This document shows positions 44,550-52,905 of a DNA stretch of 64,000 nucleotides, piece after piece. Numbering within the stretch: position 1 is the first letter of the stretch; each line of letters opens with the position of its first letter. Under the pieces are notes generated by a model. The model ran no database searches. It saw only the letters and a program-made list of their open reading frames with translations, and was not told the origin of the DNA. Source of the DNA: Bin18 sp965200355. GTDB lineage: Bacteria > Desulfobacterota > Binatia > Bin18. The stretch is from assembly GCA_965200355.1 (NCBI GenBank), contig OZ241351.1:1736001-1800000 (forward strand), read 5' to 3'. A program made the translations under genes and the position numbers.

Positions 44550-45587
44550 ATGGATTTTGGATTACTGTTGCCGTTTCGGAATCCGAAACAATGGGAAGTG
44601 CCGTTTCCACAGCTTTACCAGGAGCATATCGAGCAGGCGGTCCTGGCCGAGGAATTGGGCTACGACCACATCTGGACGACCGAGCACCATTTTGCGGATG
44701 ACGCCTGGTCGCCCTCCCTGCTGCCGCTTTTGTCTGCGGTGGCCATGAAAACCAGCCGCATTCGGCTCGGGACCTATATCATTATCCTGCCCCTGCACAA
44801 TCCGGTGCGGGTTGCGGAAGATGCCGCCACCGTTGATATCCTCTCCAACGGTCGGCTCGACCTGGGCCTCGGGCAGGGCTATTGGCTGAGCGAATTTGCC
44901 AGCTTTGGCATTCCGCGCACCGAGCGGGCCACGCGGCTCGAAGAAGGAACCGAGATTATCCGGCGCTGCTTTACCGAGGACTGCTTCTCTTTTGAAGGCA
45001 AACATTACACGTTGCGCGAGGCTGTCCTGGCTCCCAAGCCTGTTCAGCAACCCTCCCCGCCGATTTGGATTGCGGCCATGGCGAAAAAGTCGGTCGCCCG
45101 GGCCGCGCGGCTGGGCTATCACTTGGGCGGCAGTGGCGGAGTAGACTTGCAGCAAATGTATGATGCCGGACTCCAGCAATATGGCCGCAGGACCGACGAC
45201 TATCACATTGCCCAACTGCGGGCGGTCTATGTAGCTGAGAGCCGGGAACAGGCCTGGGACGATGTGGAGCCGCATCTGCACTATATGATGAGTTCCTATG
45301 ACCGGCGCTTTAAGGAGGCTGACGACCTGCCCTGGAGTGGCTCGGTCATGTCCACCCCCACAGTGCCGCCGGTAGGCGAGCTGCGCCACGTCAAGGACCT
45401 GTCCTTTTTTCAAGCGCCGCTCATTGTCGGCACCCCGGACGACGCCATTCAGGAGATTGAGCGCTACCGCGCGGCAACGCGCGTCACCCATCTAGTGATG
45501 TGGATGCAGATGGCGGGGCTTGATCCAAGCAAGTCACAGCGCTCAATGGCGCTGTTTGCCAAAGAAGTCATGCCGCATTTCCGGTAG
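44550..45587 (+). CDS. LLM-class flavin-dependent oxidoreductase (bacterial luciferase-like)
   Basis: A 345-residue luciferase-like monooxygenase. MDFGLLLPFRNPKQWEVPF opens it, and LGYDHIWTTEHHFADDAWSP has the EHHF motif of the alkanal monooxygenase/LuxA-type branch. VAEDAATVDILSNGRLDLGL, then GQGYWLSEF, is the second signature. The EHH motif separates it from the LLM protein at 39951. A GGGGGAAGGT site lies before the ATG. The substrate is unknown. Confidence 0.93.
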   Translation: MDFGLLLPFRNPKQWEVPFPQLYQEHIEQAVLAEELGYDHIWTTEHHFADDAWSPSLLPLLSAVAMKTSRIRLGTYIIILPLHNPVRVAEDAATVDILSNGRLDLGLGQGYWLSEFASFGIPRTERATRLEEGTEIIRRCFTEDCFSFEGKHYTLREAVLAPKPVQQPSPPIWIAAMAKKSVARAARLGYHLGGSGGVDLQQMYDAGLQQYGRRTDDYHIAQLRAVYVAESREQAWDDVEPHLHYMMSSYDRRFKEADDLPWSGSVMSTPTVPPVGELRHVKDLSFFQAPLIVGTPDDAIQEIERYRAATRVTHLVMWMQMAGLDPSKSQRSMALFAKEVMPHFR

Positions 45588-45635
45588 GGTGGGCCTCAGG
45601 GGAGAACTGGCCAGAGGACAAACCTGGAGGTGCCG

Positions 45636-46250
45636 ATGCCGCGCGTTCCAGTCTATGCGCAGAGTCCGCCGCTGGTGCTGCATACGCGCCCGGCTCTCGA
45701 CATGAACCCTGAGCAATTCTATGAGTTCTGTTTGCTGAACCGCGAATGGCGGATTGAGCAAACTGCTGAGGGAGACCTGCGGATTATGGCACCAGCCGGA
45801 GGAGGAGCGGGCAGTCGGAATGCGCTCATCACCGCAATGCTCACAACCTGGGCATTGCAGGACGGAACGGGCGTTGCCTTCGATTCTTCTACCGGATTTA
45901 CCTTGCCAAACGGGGCCACCCGCTCCCCTGACATGGCCTGGGTGCACCGCGCCCGCCTGACGGTATTGACTGCCGAACAAAAAGAGCAATTCCTGCCCCT
46001 ATGCCCCGACTTCGTTATTGAATTACGCTCCCCATCCGATGACCTCGGGAGGGTGCAGGAGAAGATGCAGGAATACCTGGACAATGGGACGCGACTAGGC
46101 TGGCTGATTGACCCCTCCACGCGACAGGTCTCCCTTTACCGTCCAGCCACTCCCCTTGATGTGCTGGATGATCCACCTTCTGTATCAGGAGCCCCCCCAC
46201 TCTCCGGCTTTGTGCTGGAACTGGCGCATATCTGGGAACCGCCGTTTTGA
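45636..46250 (+). CDS. Uma2-family (DUF820) putative PD-(D/E)xK endonuclease
   Basis: A 204-residue protein. LNREWRIEQTAEGDLRIMAP, then ATRSPDMAWV, then FVIELRSPSDDLGRVQEKMQ is the Uma2 core, with Asp in SPDMAW and Glu-x-x-Ser in ELRSPSD. EYLDNGTRLGWLIDP completes it. The family has a restriction-enzyme-like fold but no established cellular role. ATG 45636 is preferred over GTG 45630, which overlaps the GGAGG ribosome site. Confidence 0.9.
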   Translation: MPRVPVYAQSPPLVLHTRPALDMNPEQFYEFCLLNREWRIEQTAEGDLRIMAPAGGGAGSRNALITAMLTTWALQDGTGVAFDSSTGFTLPNGATRSPDMAWVHRARLTVLTAEQKEQFLPLCPDFVIELRSPSDDLGRVQEKMQEYLDNGTRLGWLIDPSTRQVSLYRPATPLDVLDDPPSVSGAPPLSGFVLELAHIWEPPF

Positions 46251-46578
46251 GGCGGGGGATATGAATATGCCGAGCCGGACAAAGGATTTGTGTACGCCAG
46301 GGAGTACAGGGCACGGGGTAGGGGTCGTAGGGGGTGTTATCCTGTTTCTCCTCCTCAGTTGGCGTCCGGCCCTCGCCCAGGCGGTCTTGGAAAATCCCCA
46401 GCCGAACTCGTTTCAGAGTGGTATTAGCCTGATCTCGGGCTGGGCGTGCGACGCGCCTGCGGTCGGTATTGGTATTGATGACGATGAGAACCTCGACGAA
46501 GATGCCGACGGGATTGTCGATGCCGATGTCGAGCTCCTATTCGCAGGCTACGGCACAAGCCGAGAGGATACGCTGGGT

Positions 46579-46626
46579 GTGTGTGGTGACACCGACAACG
46601 GCTTTGGGCTGTTATACAACTGGAAT
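46579..46626 (+). repeat. 48-base exact intragenic repeat, copy 1
   Basis: Bases 46579-46626 are identical to 47053-47100. They encode VCGDTDNGFGLLYNWN in the two domains of the exported protein. Sequence on both sides of the block differs, so recent gene conversion or strong constraint keeps the core identical. Confidence 0.9.
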
Positions 46627-47052
46627 CGGCTCGGAGACGGGGTGTATTACGTGGCGGCGGGCTATTCCGAACTCGATTCCGATGGAAATATCACTCTAAC
46701 CCAGTTCGCTTCGACTACGGTCACTGTGACAACACTCGGCCATGAATTTCTCAGGGGCGTGAGAGAGAAGCCAGCTTTACGGGATTTCCATCTGCGGGAG
46801 ACAGAATCACTCTTCAGTGGGCAGAGAGCCTCCAGAATTTCGTCATCCGAGGGGCTACTGGTGCAAGTGGTGGTCATATGGGTGCTCCGCCGAAGATTTT
46901 AGAGAACCCCCCCCGCCGGGGCGTTTGTGAGCGGGGTCGGTGTCATCTCGGGCTGGGTGTGTGATGCCAGCAAGATAGAGATCGAGTTTGATAATGACAC
47001 GGCCAATCGGTGGCAAGCCGCTTATGGGACGGAGCGGGTGGATACGTATGGC

Positions 47053-47100
47053 GTGTGTGGTGACACCGACAACGGCTTTGGGCTGTTATACAACTGGAAT
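47053..47100 (+). repeat. 48-base exact intragenic repeat, copy 2
   Basis: Second copy of the exact 48-base block found at 46579-46626, in the second domain of the same broken gene. Confidence 0.9.
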
Positions 47101-48312
47101 AAGCTCGGGGATGGTATTCACACTGTTCGTGCCCTCGCTGACGGCGTAGAGTTTGCCAATGCGACGGTAACCGTGACGACGTTTGAAACCGAATTTCTCA
47201 GGGGTGCCAGTGGTACCTTTACCATCTCCGACTTTCCTCAGCCTGGGATCAACGTCGATCTTGTGTGGCAGCAGAGCCAGCAGAACTTTGCCATTGCCGG
47301 GGTCTCTGGAGACGGGCCTGAGGGAGTACAAACTGGCTTAGAGGCCCTGAAGGCTGGCGATATGCGTGAAGCCAACCGCGCCTTTCGCCAAGCAACGATA
47401 GCCGATCCGGCCGATCCGGCTGCCGGGCTTTATCACGCTATGACTCGCATTGCGACAAAAGCGCTTGACTCTCCTCAACTCAGAGAACTCGCTCGTCGTA
47501 GCGGTATGTCTCTTGGCGGTGATGCAAGCGACGTCTGCCTCGTCGATTTTCCGCTTCCAGAGGAGATTCCGTCTGGGGCTCCTCAAACGGCAGAGATTTT
47601 CGATGTCCTCCGGGATGTTCTCGTACCAGAGATTGATGCAGCCCTCACGACTCTGAACGGACTTCCCACCTCCGTAGAAGTTCTTTTTGCTCTCGGAAAT
47701 CTGCCGTCCTGCTTGTCTCTGCTCCCCGATGGTTTTGTCGTTGAAATTGACCGGGGTGATGTACAGGTTCTCACTGCTACCCTCCAGGCAATCCGAGGTG
47801 TGTTAGAAATTTTTACCGCATATGGGGTCGATGTAGGGTTGCAGGCGCTTAAAACACCAACTCTACAAGAAATCCTGGCCGCAGAACCGACGACCTTTCC
47901 TTTGGTATCGAGCGCGCGTCTCTCTTCAGCGCGGACGTTCTTTGACCAAGCCTTAGCGAGCGCGTCAGGCGCTCGGTTCGGTTCTGGCAGAAACGGATAG
48001 TCAAGCAGACGACGTACTTGTTATTACTCCGGGAGATGTTGCAGATGCTCAAAGGACAAAGCGGATTCTGGACCTCGTGCGCCAGTCTTTGCGCGCGAGT
48101 ACGGTACTCCCAACAGATATAGGTCTGAATGATGCCGAACGACTGAATTTGAGCGTCCTCTTTTCAGGTCGTATCGGAGCGTTGCGGCCATTATTGCTCG
48201 CTCCTGGCGGCACTTTTTCTGACCCAACTTTTGGCGGGATAGCTCCAGATTTCACTCAGCAAGATATTGAGGCGTACACCCCGGAAAACTTCCTGACGTG
48301 GTTGGGGGGTGA

Positions 48313-49062
48313 ATGATAGGAACGACACGAGTCTTCAGCCGGACCCGGGTAGTACGCTGGTTTCTCTGGGTCAGCGTCCTGAGCCTATGCTTGGGGGTTG
48401 TTCTGTTGGGTTTTGACAATCAACGTGAAGACCTCACCCTGTCTCCCAAGCGAGGAGCCATCGCATCTCTACAAGAATTTCGTACGACATTTCACGCGGA
48501 CGGTCGCCCGCAGTTCCACATCTCCGGGGACTCCTTAAGCGTTTCCAAAACGCGCCTTATGGGTCCCTTTCGTCTCGGCTTTATGCACACCCTCAAGGGA
48601 CGAAACATCGCGGTTGAGATCATTGATATGGCGGAGTTTGAAGAGGCCCGACATACAGACGCTTCTGCCTTTTCGCCTCAACACATCCTTTCCCGCCTTG
48701 TCCCACAACAGACGTTGGGGGGCATATCTAGGATTGACCTGCAAACTGTCTCCTTACGGCTCAATCGAGGCGAGCAGTTTTTTCTGAGCCTCTCTGCCGA
48801 CCGTGCATGGGTCAAGCTTGGCAACCCGAAAGTGAAGCTCCGTGGGCAGGTCACATTACGTTCTCATACTGGAGAGCAGCTCAGCGCGGAGGAGATGCTC
48901 TGGGACCAGAAAAACAACATCCTTGAAGTAGAAGGGACCTATGCTGTGGCAAAACCCCACGCCGAGCAGCGCGGCGCTCACGCTTCATTTAGGGTTGACC
49001 GGAACGGCGCTCTGCGACGCTATTTTCGCAATTCCGGCATGGCGCTCGGTGAGACGCCCTAG
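48313..49062 (+). CDS. LptC-like periplasmic protein (putative)
   Basis: A 249-residue protein with one N-terminal membrane segment (WFLWVSVLSLCLGVVLLGF) and a beta-rich periplasmic part. KLRGQVTLRSHTGEQLSAEE, then MLWDQKNNILEVEGTYAVAK, resembles the LptC/OstA jelly-roll pattern (threshold strand, x-x-WD, then LxVEG). LptC carries lipopolysaccharide from the inner membrane to LptA. LptA and LptB genes are not in the window, so the family assignment rests on pattern alone. Its start overlaps the previous stop (ATGA), implying coupled translation with the exported repeat protein. Confidence 0.55.
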   Translation: MIGTTRVFSRTRVVRWFLWVSVLSLCLGVVLLGFDNQREDLTLSPKRGAIASLQEFRTTFHADGRPQFHISGDSLSVSKTRLMGPFRLGFMHTLKGRNIAVEIIDMAEFEEARHTDASAFSPQHILSRLVPQQTLGGISRIDLQTVSLRLNRGEQFFLSLSADRAWVKLGNPKVKLRGQVTLRSHTGEQLSAEEMLWDQKNNILEVEGTYAVAKPHAEQRGAHASFRVDRNGALRRYFRNSGMALGETP

Positions 49063-49086
49063 ACGCTCAGCGTCGTGTTCAGCCGC

Positions 49087-50487
49087 CTACAACGCCGGAT
49101 GCTGCTGATGCCAGGCGGTGGCTTGCTCATAGGCATAGCCAACTTGGCAGATGGTCTGCTCGTCAAACGGCTTGCCGGCGATCTGTAGGCCGACCGGCAG
49201 TCCATCCGAGTCAAAGCCACACGGCACTTGAATGGCCGGTAGCCCGGTAAAATTGAAAATCGGGGTATAGACGCTGAAGTCCGCGGACACGATGCTCAGG
49301 CCGGGCGACGCATCGGCAATCGGATTGACCTGAAAGCCGGCGGTGGGCAGCATGAGGACATCAACGCTGGTGTCGAGGGCCTTGAGGAGGTCGTCCCGGA
49401 CCTGGGCGCGGACCTGGGCGCCCATCAGATATTGGGTCCCGCTGACCAGGAGACCGTAGGCCACAAAGAGCTTGGCATGGGGATTATACTTATCCCCGCA
49501 GTTGCGCACATTGTCCACGTGGATGGCCGCGCACTCGGCAAATAAGCCCGGCCACTCAATCGCCTGGAGCTGCGTCAGCGTAATGGAAGGCACCTCGACG
49601 ATTGTTGCTCCAAGGGCCTCGAACTGCTTGACTGCCTGGTTATACGGGCCGAGCAGCTTGGGGTCGCAGTTGTCTGCATAAATGGAACGCAGCAGCCCGA
49701 CCCGCAGGCCGGTAATGTCCTGACCGAGCTTCTGGGTAAAATCCGGCACAGGCAGATTTGCCGAGGCTGGGTCCAACGGGTCATAGCCGGCACAGCCTTG
49801 CAGCATGAGAGCCGCGTCAGTCACCGTTCGGGCGAGCGGACCAGTGTGGTCGAGGCTCCACGAGAGCGGATAGACGCCGGCTCGACTGACCCGGCCATAG
49901 GTCGCCTTGAGTCCGACAATGCCGCAACACTGGGCCGGCCAGCGGATGGAGCCGCCCGTACACGATCCCATCCCGGCATAGGCCATCCCGGCAGCGGTCG
50001 AAGCCGCGGTGCCGCTGCTTGACCCGCCAGCATCATGGGCCAGGTTCCAGGGATTATGGGTGGGCTGGTAATAGGACTGTGTGGTGGGAAAACCATAGGC
50101 AAACTCATAGGTTGCCGTCTTGCCCAGGATCAGGGCGCCGGCTGCCTTGAGTTTGGCGACCGCGGTGCAGTCTTGCTCGGCCACATAGTGTTCCAGCGAT
50201 TGGGAGCCACAGGTGGTTGGCCCACAGTCGTAGATATCTTTGATGCCAATGGGGACGCCGTGCAGGGGGCCACGATAGGTCCCGCGCTGAATCTCGGCCT
50301 CAGCCGCCCGGGCGGCGGCCATCACCTCATCCCGGAACACCGTATTAAAGGCGTGGATCTGCGGTTCGAGTGCTTCCAATCGATCCAACATGGCTTGGGT
50401 GACTTCAACCGGGGAGACGGCCTTCCGCTGAATGTGGCCGGCCAATTCCTCAATCGGCATATAGGCGAGTTCTCGGGCCGCTGTCAT
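49087..50487 (-). CDS. Amidase (amidase-signature family)
   Basis: A 466-residue amidase-signature enzyme. The catalytic lysine is in GVPIGIKDIYDCG, and the signature reads AGGSSSGTAASTAAGMAYAG, then GSCTGGSIRWPAQCCGIVGL, with the cis-Ser and nucleophile Ser. It resembles GatA, AtzE and other aryl/acyl amidases. The small gene upstream overlaps its start by four bases (ATGA). That protein is GatC/AtzG-like, suggesting a two-subunit amidase. No GatB is present, so a tRNA role is unlikely. Confidence 0.94.
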   Translation of the reverse strand: MTAARELAYMPIEELAGHIQRKAVSPVEVTQAMLDRLEALEPQIHAFNTVFRDEVMAAARAAEAEIQRGTYRGPLHGVPIGIKDIYDCGPTTCGSQSLEHYVAEQDCTAVAKLKAAGALILGKTATYEFAYGFPTTQSYYQPTHNPWNLAHDAGGSSSGTAASTAAGMAYAGMGSCTGGSIRWPAQCCGIVGLKATYGRVSRAGVYPLSWSLDHTGPLARTVTDAALMLQGCAGYDPLDPASANLPVPDFTQKLGQDITGLRVGLLRSIYADNCDPKLLGPYNQAVKQFEALGATIVEVPSITLTQLQAIEWPGLFAECAAIHVDNVRNCGDKYNPHAKLFVAYGLLVSGTQYLMGAQVRAQVRDDLLKALDTSVDVLMLPTAGFQVNPIADASPGLSIVSADFSVYTPIFNFTGLPAIQVPCGFDSDGLPVGLQIAGKPFDEQTICQVGYAYEQATAWHQQHPAL

Positions 50488-50705
50488 TGTGCCCCCCCTT
50501 TCTTATCGAGCGCGTGGACCAGCACGGGCTCGCTCTCCGCTAGGCTCATGCCCTCAACGAGTTGGCGGGACTGTCGCATGTCCTCCACGACCCGCTGCCA
50601 GCGTAAGAGGTTTTCATAGGGGAGCACCAACTGATCGAGTTCGGCATCCGTCAGCGCAAGATTCCACTCAGCGAGTTTCGCTCTAATACGAGTTTTTGCG
50701 GTCAT
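50484..50705 (-). CDS. GatC/AtzG-like small amidase partner (putative)
   Basis: A 73-residue, mainly helical protein with two helix regions (LALTDAELDQLVLPYENLLR and WQRVVEDMRQSRQLVEGM), ending SEPVLVHALD. The EP-x-x-V-x tail after two helices recalls GatC and AtzG, which wrap around their amidase subunit. Overlap of the stop with the amidase ATG supports a complex. Sequence identity is too low to be sure by eye. The family (DUF4089-like) is an inference. Confidence 0.5.
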   Translation of the reverse strand: MTAKTRIRAKLAEWNLALTDAELDQLVLPYENLLRWQRVVEDMRQSRQLVEGMSLAESEPVLVHALDKKGGAQ

Positions 50706-50714
50706 GCTCTTCTC

Positions 50715-50999
50715 CTATTTCAACTCCGTTTCCACGAAGACAAACTCATAATCATTGACGTTCACCACATCGTGTTCAACGCCGACCGTCCGAAAATAGG
50801 GCACGCCCTGGGTCAACTCGGCTTCGTGGTCGCCCGCTGGTGCTTTGAGTAACAACTTCCCGGTTGTCATGGGCACGACGATATAGTCGTACTCATGCCG
50901 GTGGTAGCCAGTGGCCGCACCGGGGGCGAAACGCCACTCTGTCACGCGCACGCGCGCATTCTCGATGAGGATGGTTGAGCAGGCTTGCTCGTGCGACAT
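50715..50999 (-). CDS. Cupin-domain protein
   Basis: A 94-residue single cupin. WRFAPGAATGYHRHEYDYIV carries the first motif, with two histidines and a glutamate. GVPYFRTVGVEHDVVNVND is the second, with its histidine. Metal binding is likely. The ATG at 50999 has GGAAGGAGGG upstream. The in-frame extension to 51284 runs into intergenic repeats and was rejected. It lies 10 bases before the AtzG-like gene, so the cupin, small subunit and amidase probably form one operon. Confidence 0.9.
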   Translation of the reverse strand: MSHEQACSTILIENARVRVTEWRFAPGAATGYHRHEYDYIVVPMTTGKLLLKAPAGDHEAELTQGVPYFRTVGVEHDVVNVNDYEFVFVETELK

Positions 51000-51066
51000 A
51001 TAACCCTCCTTCCTGCCGGCCTGGAAGAGCGTAGCGTAAGAATTGGAAGATGCAACTGGTGGAGTT

Positions 51067-51110
51067 GACCCCCTCACCCTGGCCTTCTCCCTCCAGGCGA
51101 GAGGGGATGA
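51067..51110. repeat. GC-rich intergenic hairpin repeat, copy B
   Basis: CCCCCTCACCCTGGCCTTCT is followed by CCCTCCAGGCGAGAGGGGAT. The arrangement CCCTCACCCT, then CTCCC, a short loop and GAGAGGGG resembles the elements at 44041-44075 and 56861-56895. It lies in the divergent gap between the cupin and amidohydrolase genes. Confidence 0.5.
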
Positions 51111-51116
51111 AAAATG

Positions 51117-51147
51117 TAGGGGCAACCCCCCGTGGTTGCCCGGTGGC
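51117..51147. repeat. 31-base direct repeat with internal palindrome, copy 1
   Basis: The 31-base unit TAGGGGCAACCCCCCGTGGT, then TGCCCGGTGGC, recurs at 51180-51210 with one mismatch (C to T). Each unit folds GGGCAACC against GGTTGCCC. It resembles widespread GTAGGGGC...GCCC intergenic elements known from other bacteria (pattern memory). Confidence 0.75.
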
Positions 51148-51179
51148 GGTGTGATGACCGGCTGCCGGGTCGTCCGTGG

Positions 51180-51210
51180 TAGGGGCAACCCCCTGTGGTT
51201 GCCCGGTGGC
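51180..51210. repeat. 31-base direct repeat with internal palindrome, copy 2
   Basis: Second copy of the unit at 51117-51147, differing by one base. The copies are 32 bases apart, just upstream of the amidohydrolase gene, so they could form part of its leader. Confidence 0.75.
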
Positions 51211-51259
51211 TTTTGTCCCGCTTGGCAAAGTGCTATGGCGACAGGGAGAGGAGGTCCCC

Positions 51260-52726
51260 ATGTCAACATCCCAATCTGCGGCAATCCGCGCCAAGCTGAA
51301 CCATCCGGTGATTGATTCAGATGGCCATATGATCGAATTTGAGCCCGGCTTGCTCGACTATCTCAAGCGAGAGGGGGGGACCTCGATGGTCAAGCGCTTT
51401 CTGTCGCCCGAGCGCAACTCCGGGGGCTGGGGGCGCTTGTTCCGCTGGTATTCCTTGTCGCCGGCAGAACGCCTGGACCAACGCGCGACCCGCTCGCCGT
51501 GGTGGCCGCTGCCGACCAAGAACACCCTGGACCGCGCGACCGCCATGCTGCCCAAGCTGCTGTCCGAACGGATGGACGCCATCGGCCTGGACTTTACCGT
51601 GCTGTATCCGACGCTGGGCCTCCTGTTCCCACATATTGAAAACCCGGAACTGCGCCGGGCAACCTGCCGGGCGCTCAATACCTTTCATGCCGAATATTTC
51701 CGCGAGTATGCCAGCCGGATGACCCCGGCCGCGGCCATTCCCATGCACACGCCGCAGGAAGCCATTGAAGAGCTTGATTTTGTGGTGCAGAAGCTCGGTC
51801 TCAAGGCCGTGATGATGGCCGGGCATGTACAGCGACCCATTCCGGTGGTCGAACGCGCCGCCCCGCAGGTGGCCGAGCACGCCTTCTGGCTGGATACGTT
51901 CTGTTTGGACAGCGCGTATGACTACGACCCGGTCTGGGCGCGCTGTGTCGAACTGAAGCTCGCCCCGACCTTTCACTCGCCGGCTATGGGCTGGGGCAGC
52001 CGGACCTCCATCTCGAATTATATGTATAACCACATCGGACATTTTGCCGCCTCGGGCGAGGCGCTGTGTAAAGCCATGTTCATGAGTGGCGTGACGCGGC
52101 GGTTTCCGACGCTCAAGTTCGGCTTCCTGGAAAGTGGGGTGGGCTGGGCGTGTAATCTGTACGCCGATATGATTGGCCACTGGGAGAAGCGCAACGGCCA
52201 AAAGATGGACAACTACGATCCGGCCAATCTGAACCCCGAGCAACTGCTCGATCTGTATCAACGCTACGGCGGCAAATGGGCCGAGGCGTATCCCGGCCGT
52301 CCGATTGATGAAAAAAGCCTGATGAGCGGCACCCGGGAAGACCGGAGCAGGCTGGATGATTGGGCGCGCTGCGGGATTGAAAAAGCCGAAGACATCAAAG
52401 ACCTGTTTGTCCCCAATTTCTATTTCGGCTGTGAAGCCGATGACCCCATGAACGCCATCGCGTTTAATGCCAGGCTGAACCCGTTTGGCGCGCGGCTCAA
52501 GGCTATTTTCAGTTCAGATATCGGCCACTGGGATGTCCCCGACATGGAAGAAGTCCTGGAAGAGGCCCATGAGCTAGTCGAACACGAAGTGATTTCTGCC
52601 GACGACTTTCGGGATTTTGTCTTCACCAATCCGACAACGCTCTGGACGGGCACCAACCCCGACTTTTTCAAAGGCACGGTGGTAGAGGCGGCGGTGGACA
52701 CGCTGCTGGCTCAAGAAGCCGCGTAA
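51260..52726 (+). CDS. Amidohydrolase-superfamily (ACMSD-like) metal-dependent hydrolase/decarboxylase
   Basis: A 488-residue TIM-barrel amidohydrolase. VIDSDGHMIEFEP replaces the usual HxH with DGH, as in many amidohydrolase-2 members. FTVLYPTLGL, APTFHSPAMGWG and MSGVTRRFPTLKFGFLESG are conserved blocks. FSSDIGHWDVPDM holds the late Asp. The family includes decarboxylases of the ACMSD type that act on aromatic or ring-opened acids. GGGAGAGGAGG lies before the ATG at 51260. The reaction cannot be specified. Confidence 0.9.
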   Translation: MSTSQSAAIRAKLNHPVIDSDGHMIEFEPGLLDYLKREGGTSMVKRFLSPERNSGGWGRLFRWYSLSPAERLDQRATRSPWWPLPTKNTLDRATAMLPKLLSERMDAIGLDFTVLYPTLGLLFPHIENPELRRATCRALNTFHAEYFREYASRMTPAAAIPMHTPQEAIEELDFVVQKLGLKAVMMAGHVQRPIPVVERAAPQVAEHAFWLDTFCLDSAYDYDPVWARCVELKLAPTFHSPAMGWGSRTSISNYMYNHIGHFAASGEALCKAMFMSGVTRRFPTLKFGFLESGVGWACNLYADMIGHWEKRNGQKMDNYDPANLNPEQLLDLYQRYGGKWAEAYPGRPIDEKSLMSGTREDRSRLDDWARCGIEKAEDIKDLFVPNFYFGCEADDPMNAIAFNARLNPFGARLKAIFSSDIGHWDVPDMEEVLEEAHELVEHEVISADDFRDFVFTNPTTLWTGTNPDFFKGTVVEAAVDTLLAQEAA

Positions 52727-52905
52727 CCGGGCCGAATAAGCGCGCTCTGGTGATGCAAAACGGCACCGTTGTGGATGGACCCGCTATCGGGCCGCCAAGA
52801 CGTATTGCGACCCTCTTGCGAGTATGAAAGAGTCGGGGTGCAAATCTTGGTGGTACAGGTGGATTAATCTCAAATCGTAGAACGAGCAAAAAGGGAGGAC
52901 TGCAT

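Larger units (their letters stand above)
46261..48316 (+). pseudogene. Exported repeat protein with GVCGDTDNGFGLLYNWN domains, broken by three frameshifts
   Basis: A signal peptide (VGGVILFLLLSWRPALAQA) leads into two copies of a domain with ISGWxCDA, an acidic stretch, GVCGDTDNGFGLLYNWN and TVTVTT-x-x-x-EFLRG. A 48-base stretch is identical between copies. Three frame breaks are inferred: a missing base near 46760, where the frame then reads SFTGFPSAGDRITLQWAE; an extra base in the C8 run at 46907-46914, after which GAFVSGVGVISGW follows; and an extra base near 47975, after which VLAETDSQADDV continues to the stop at 48316. The C-terminal part (TPR-like, about 250 residues) is also intact apart from frame. 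I do not know the family's role. Confidence 0.7.

Noticed and set aside
52727..52905. Possible small gene between the amidohydrolase and LLM genes
   Set aside because: Open frames here have no ribosome site, no family pattern and poor codon use. Nothing can be supported in this 179-base gap.
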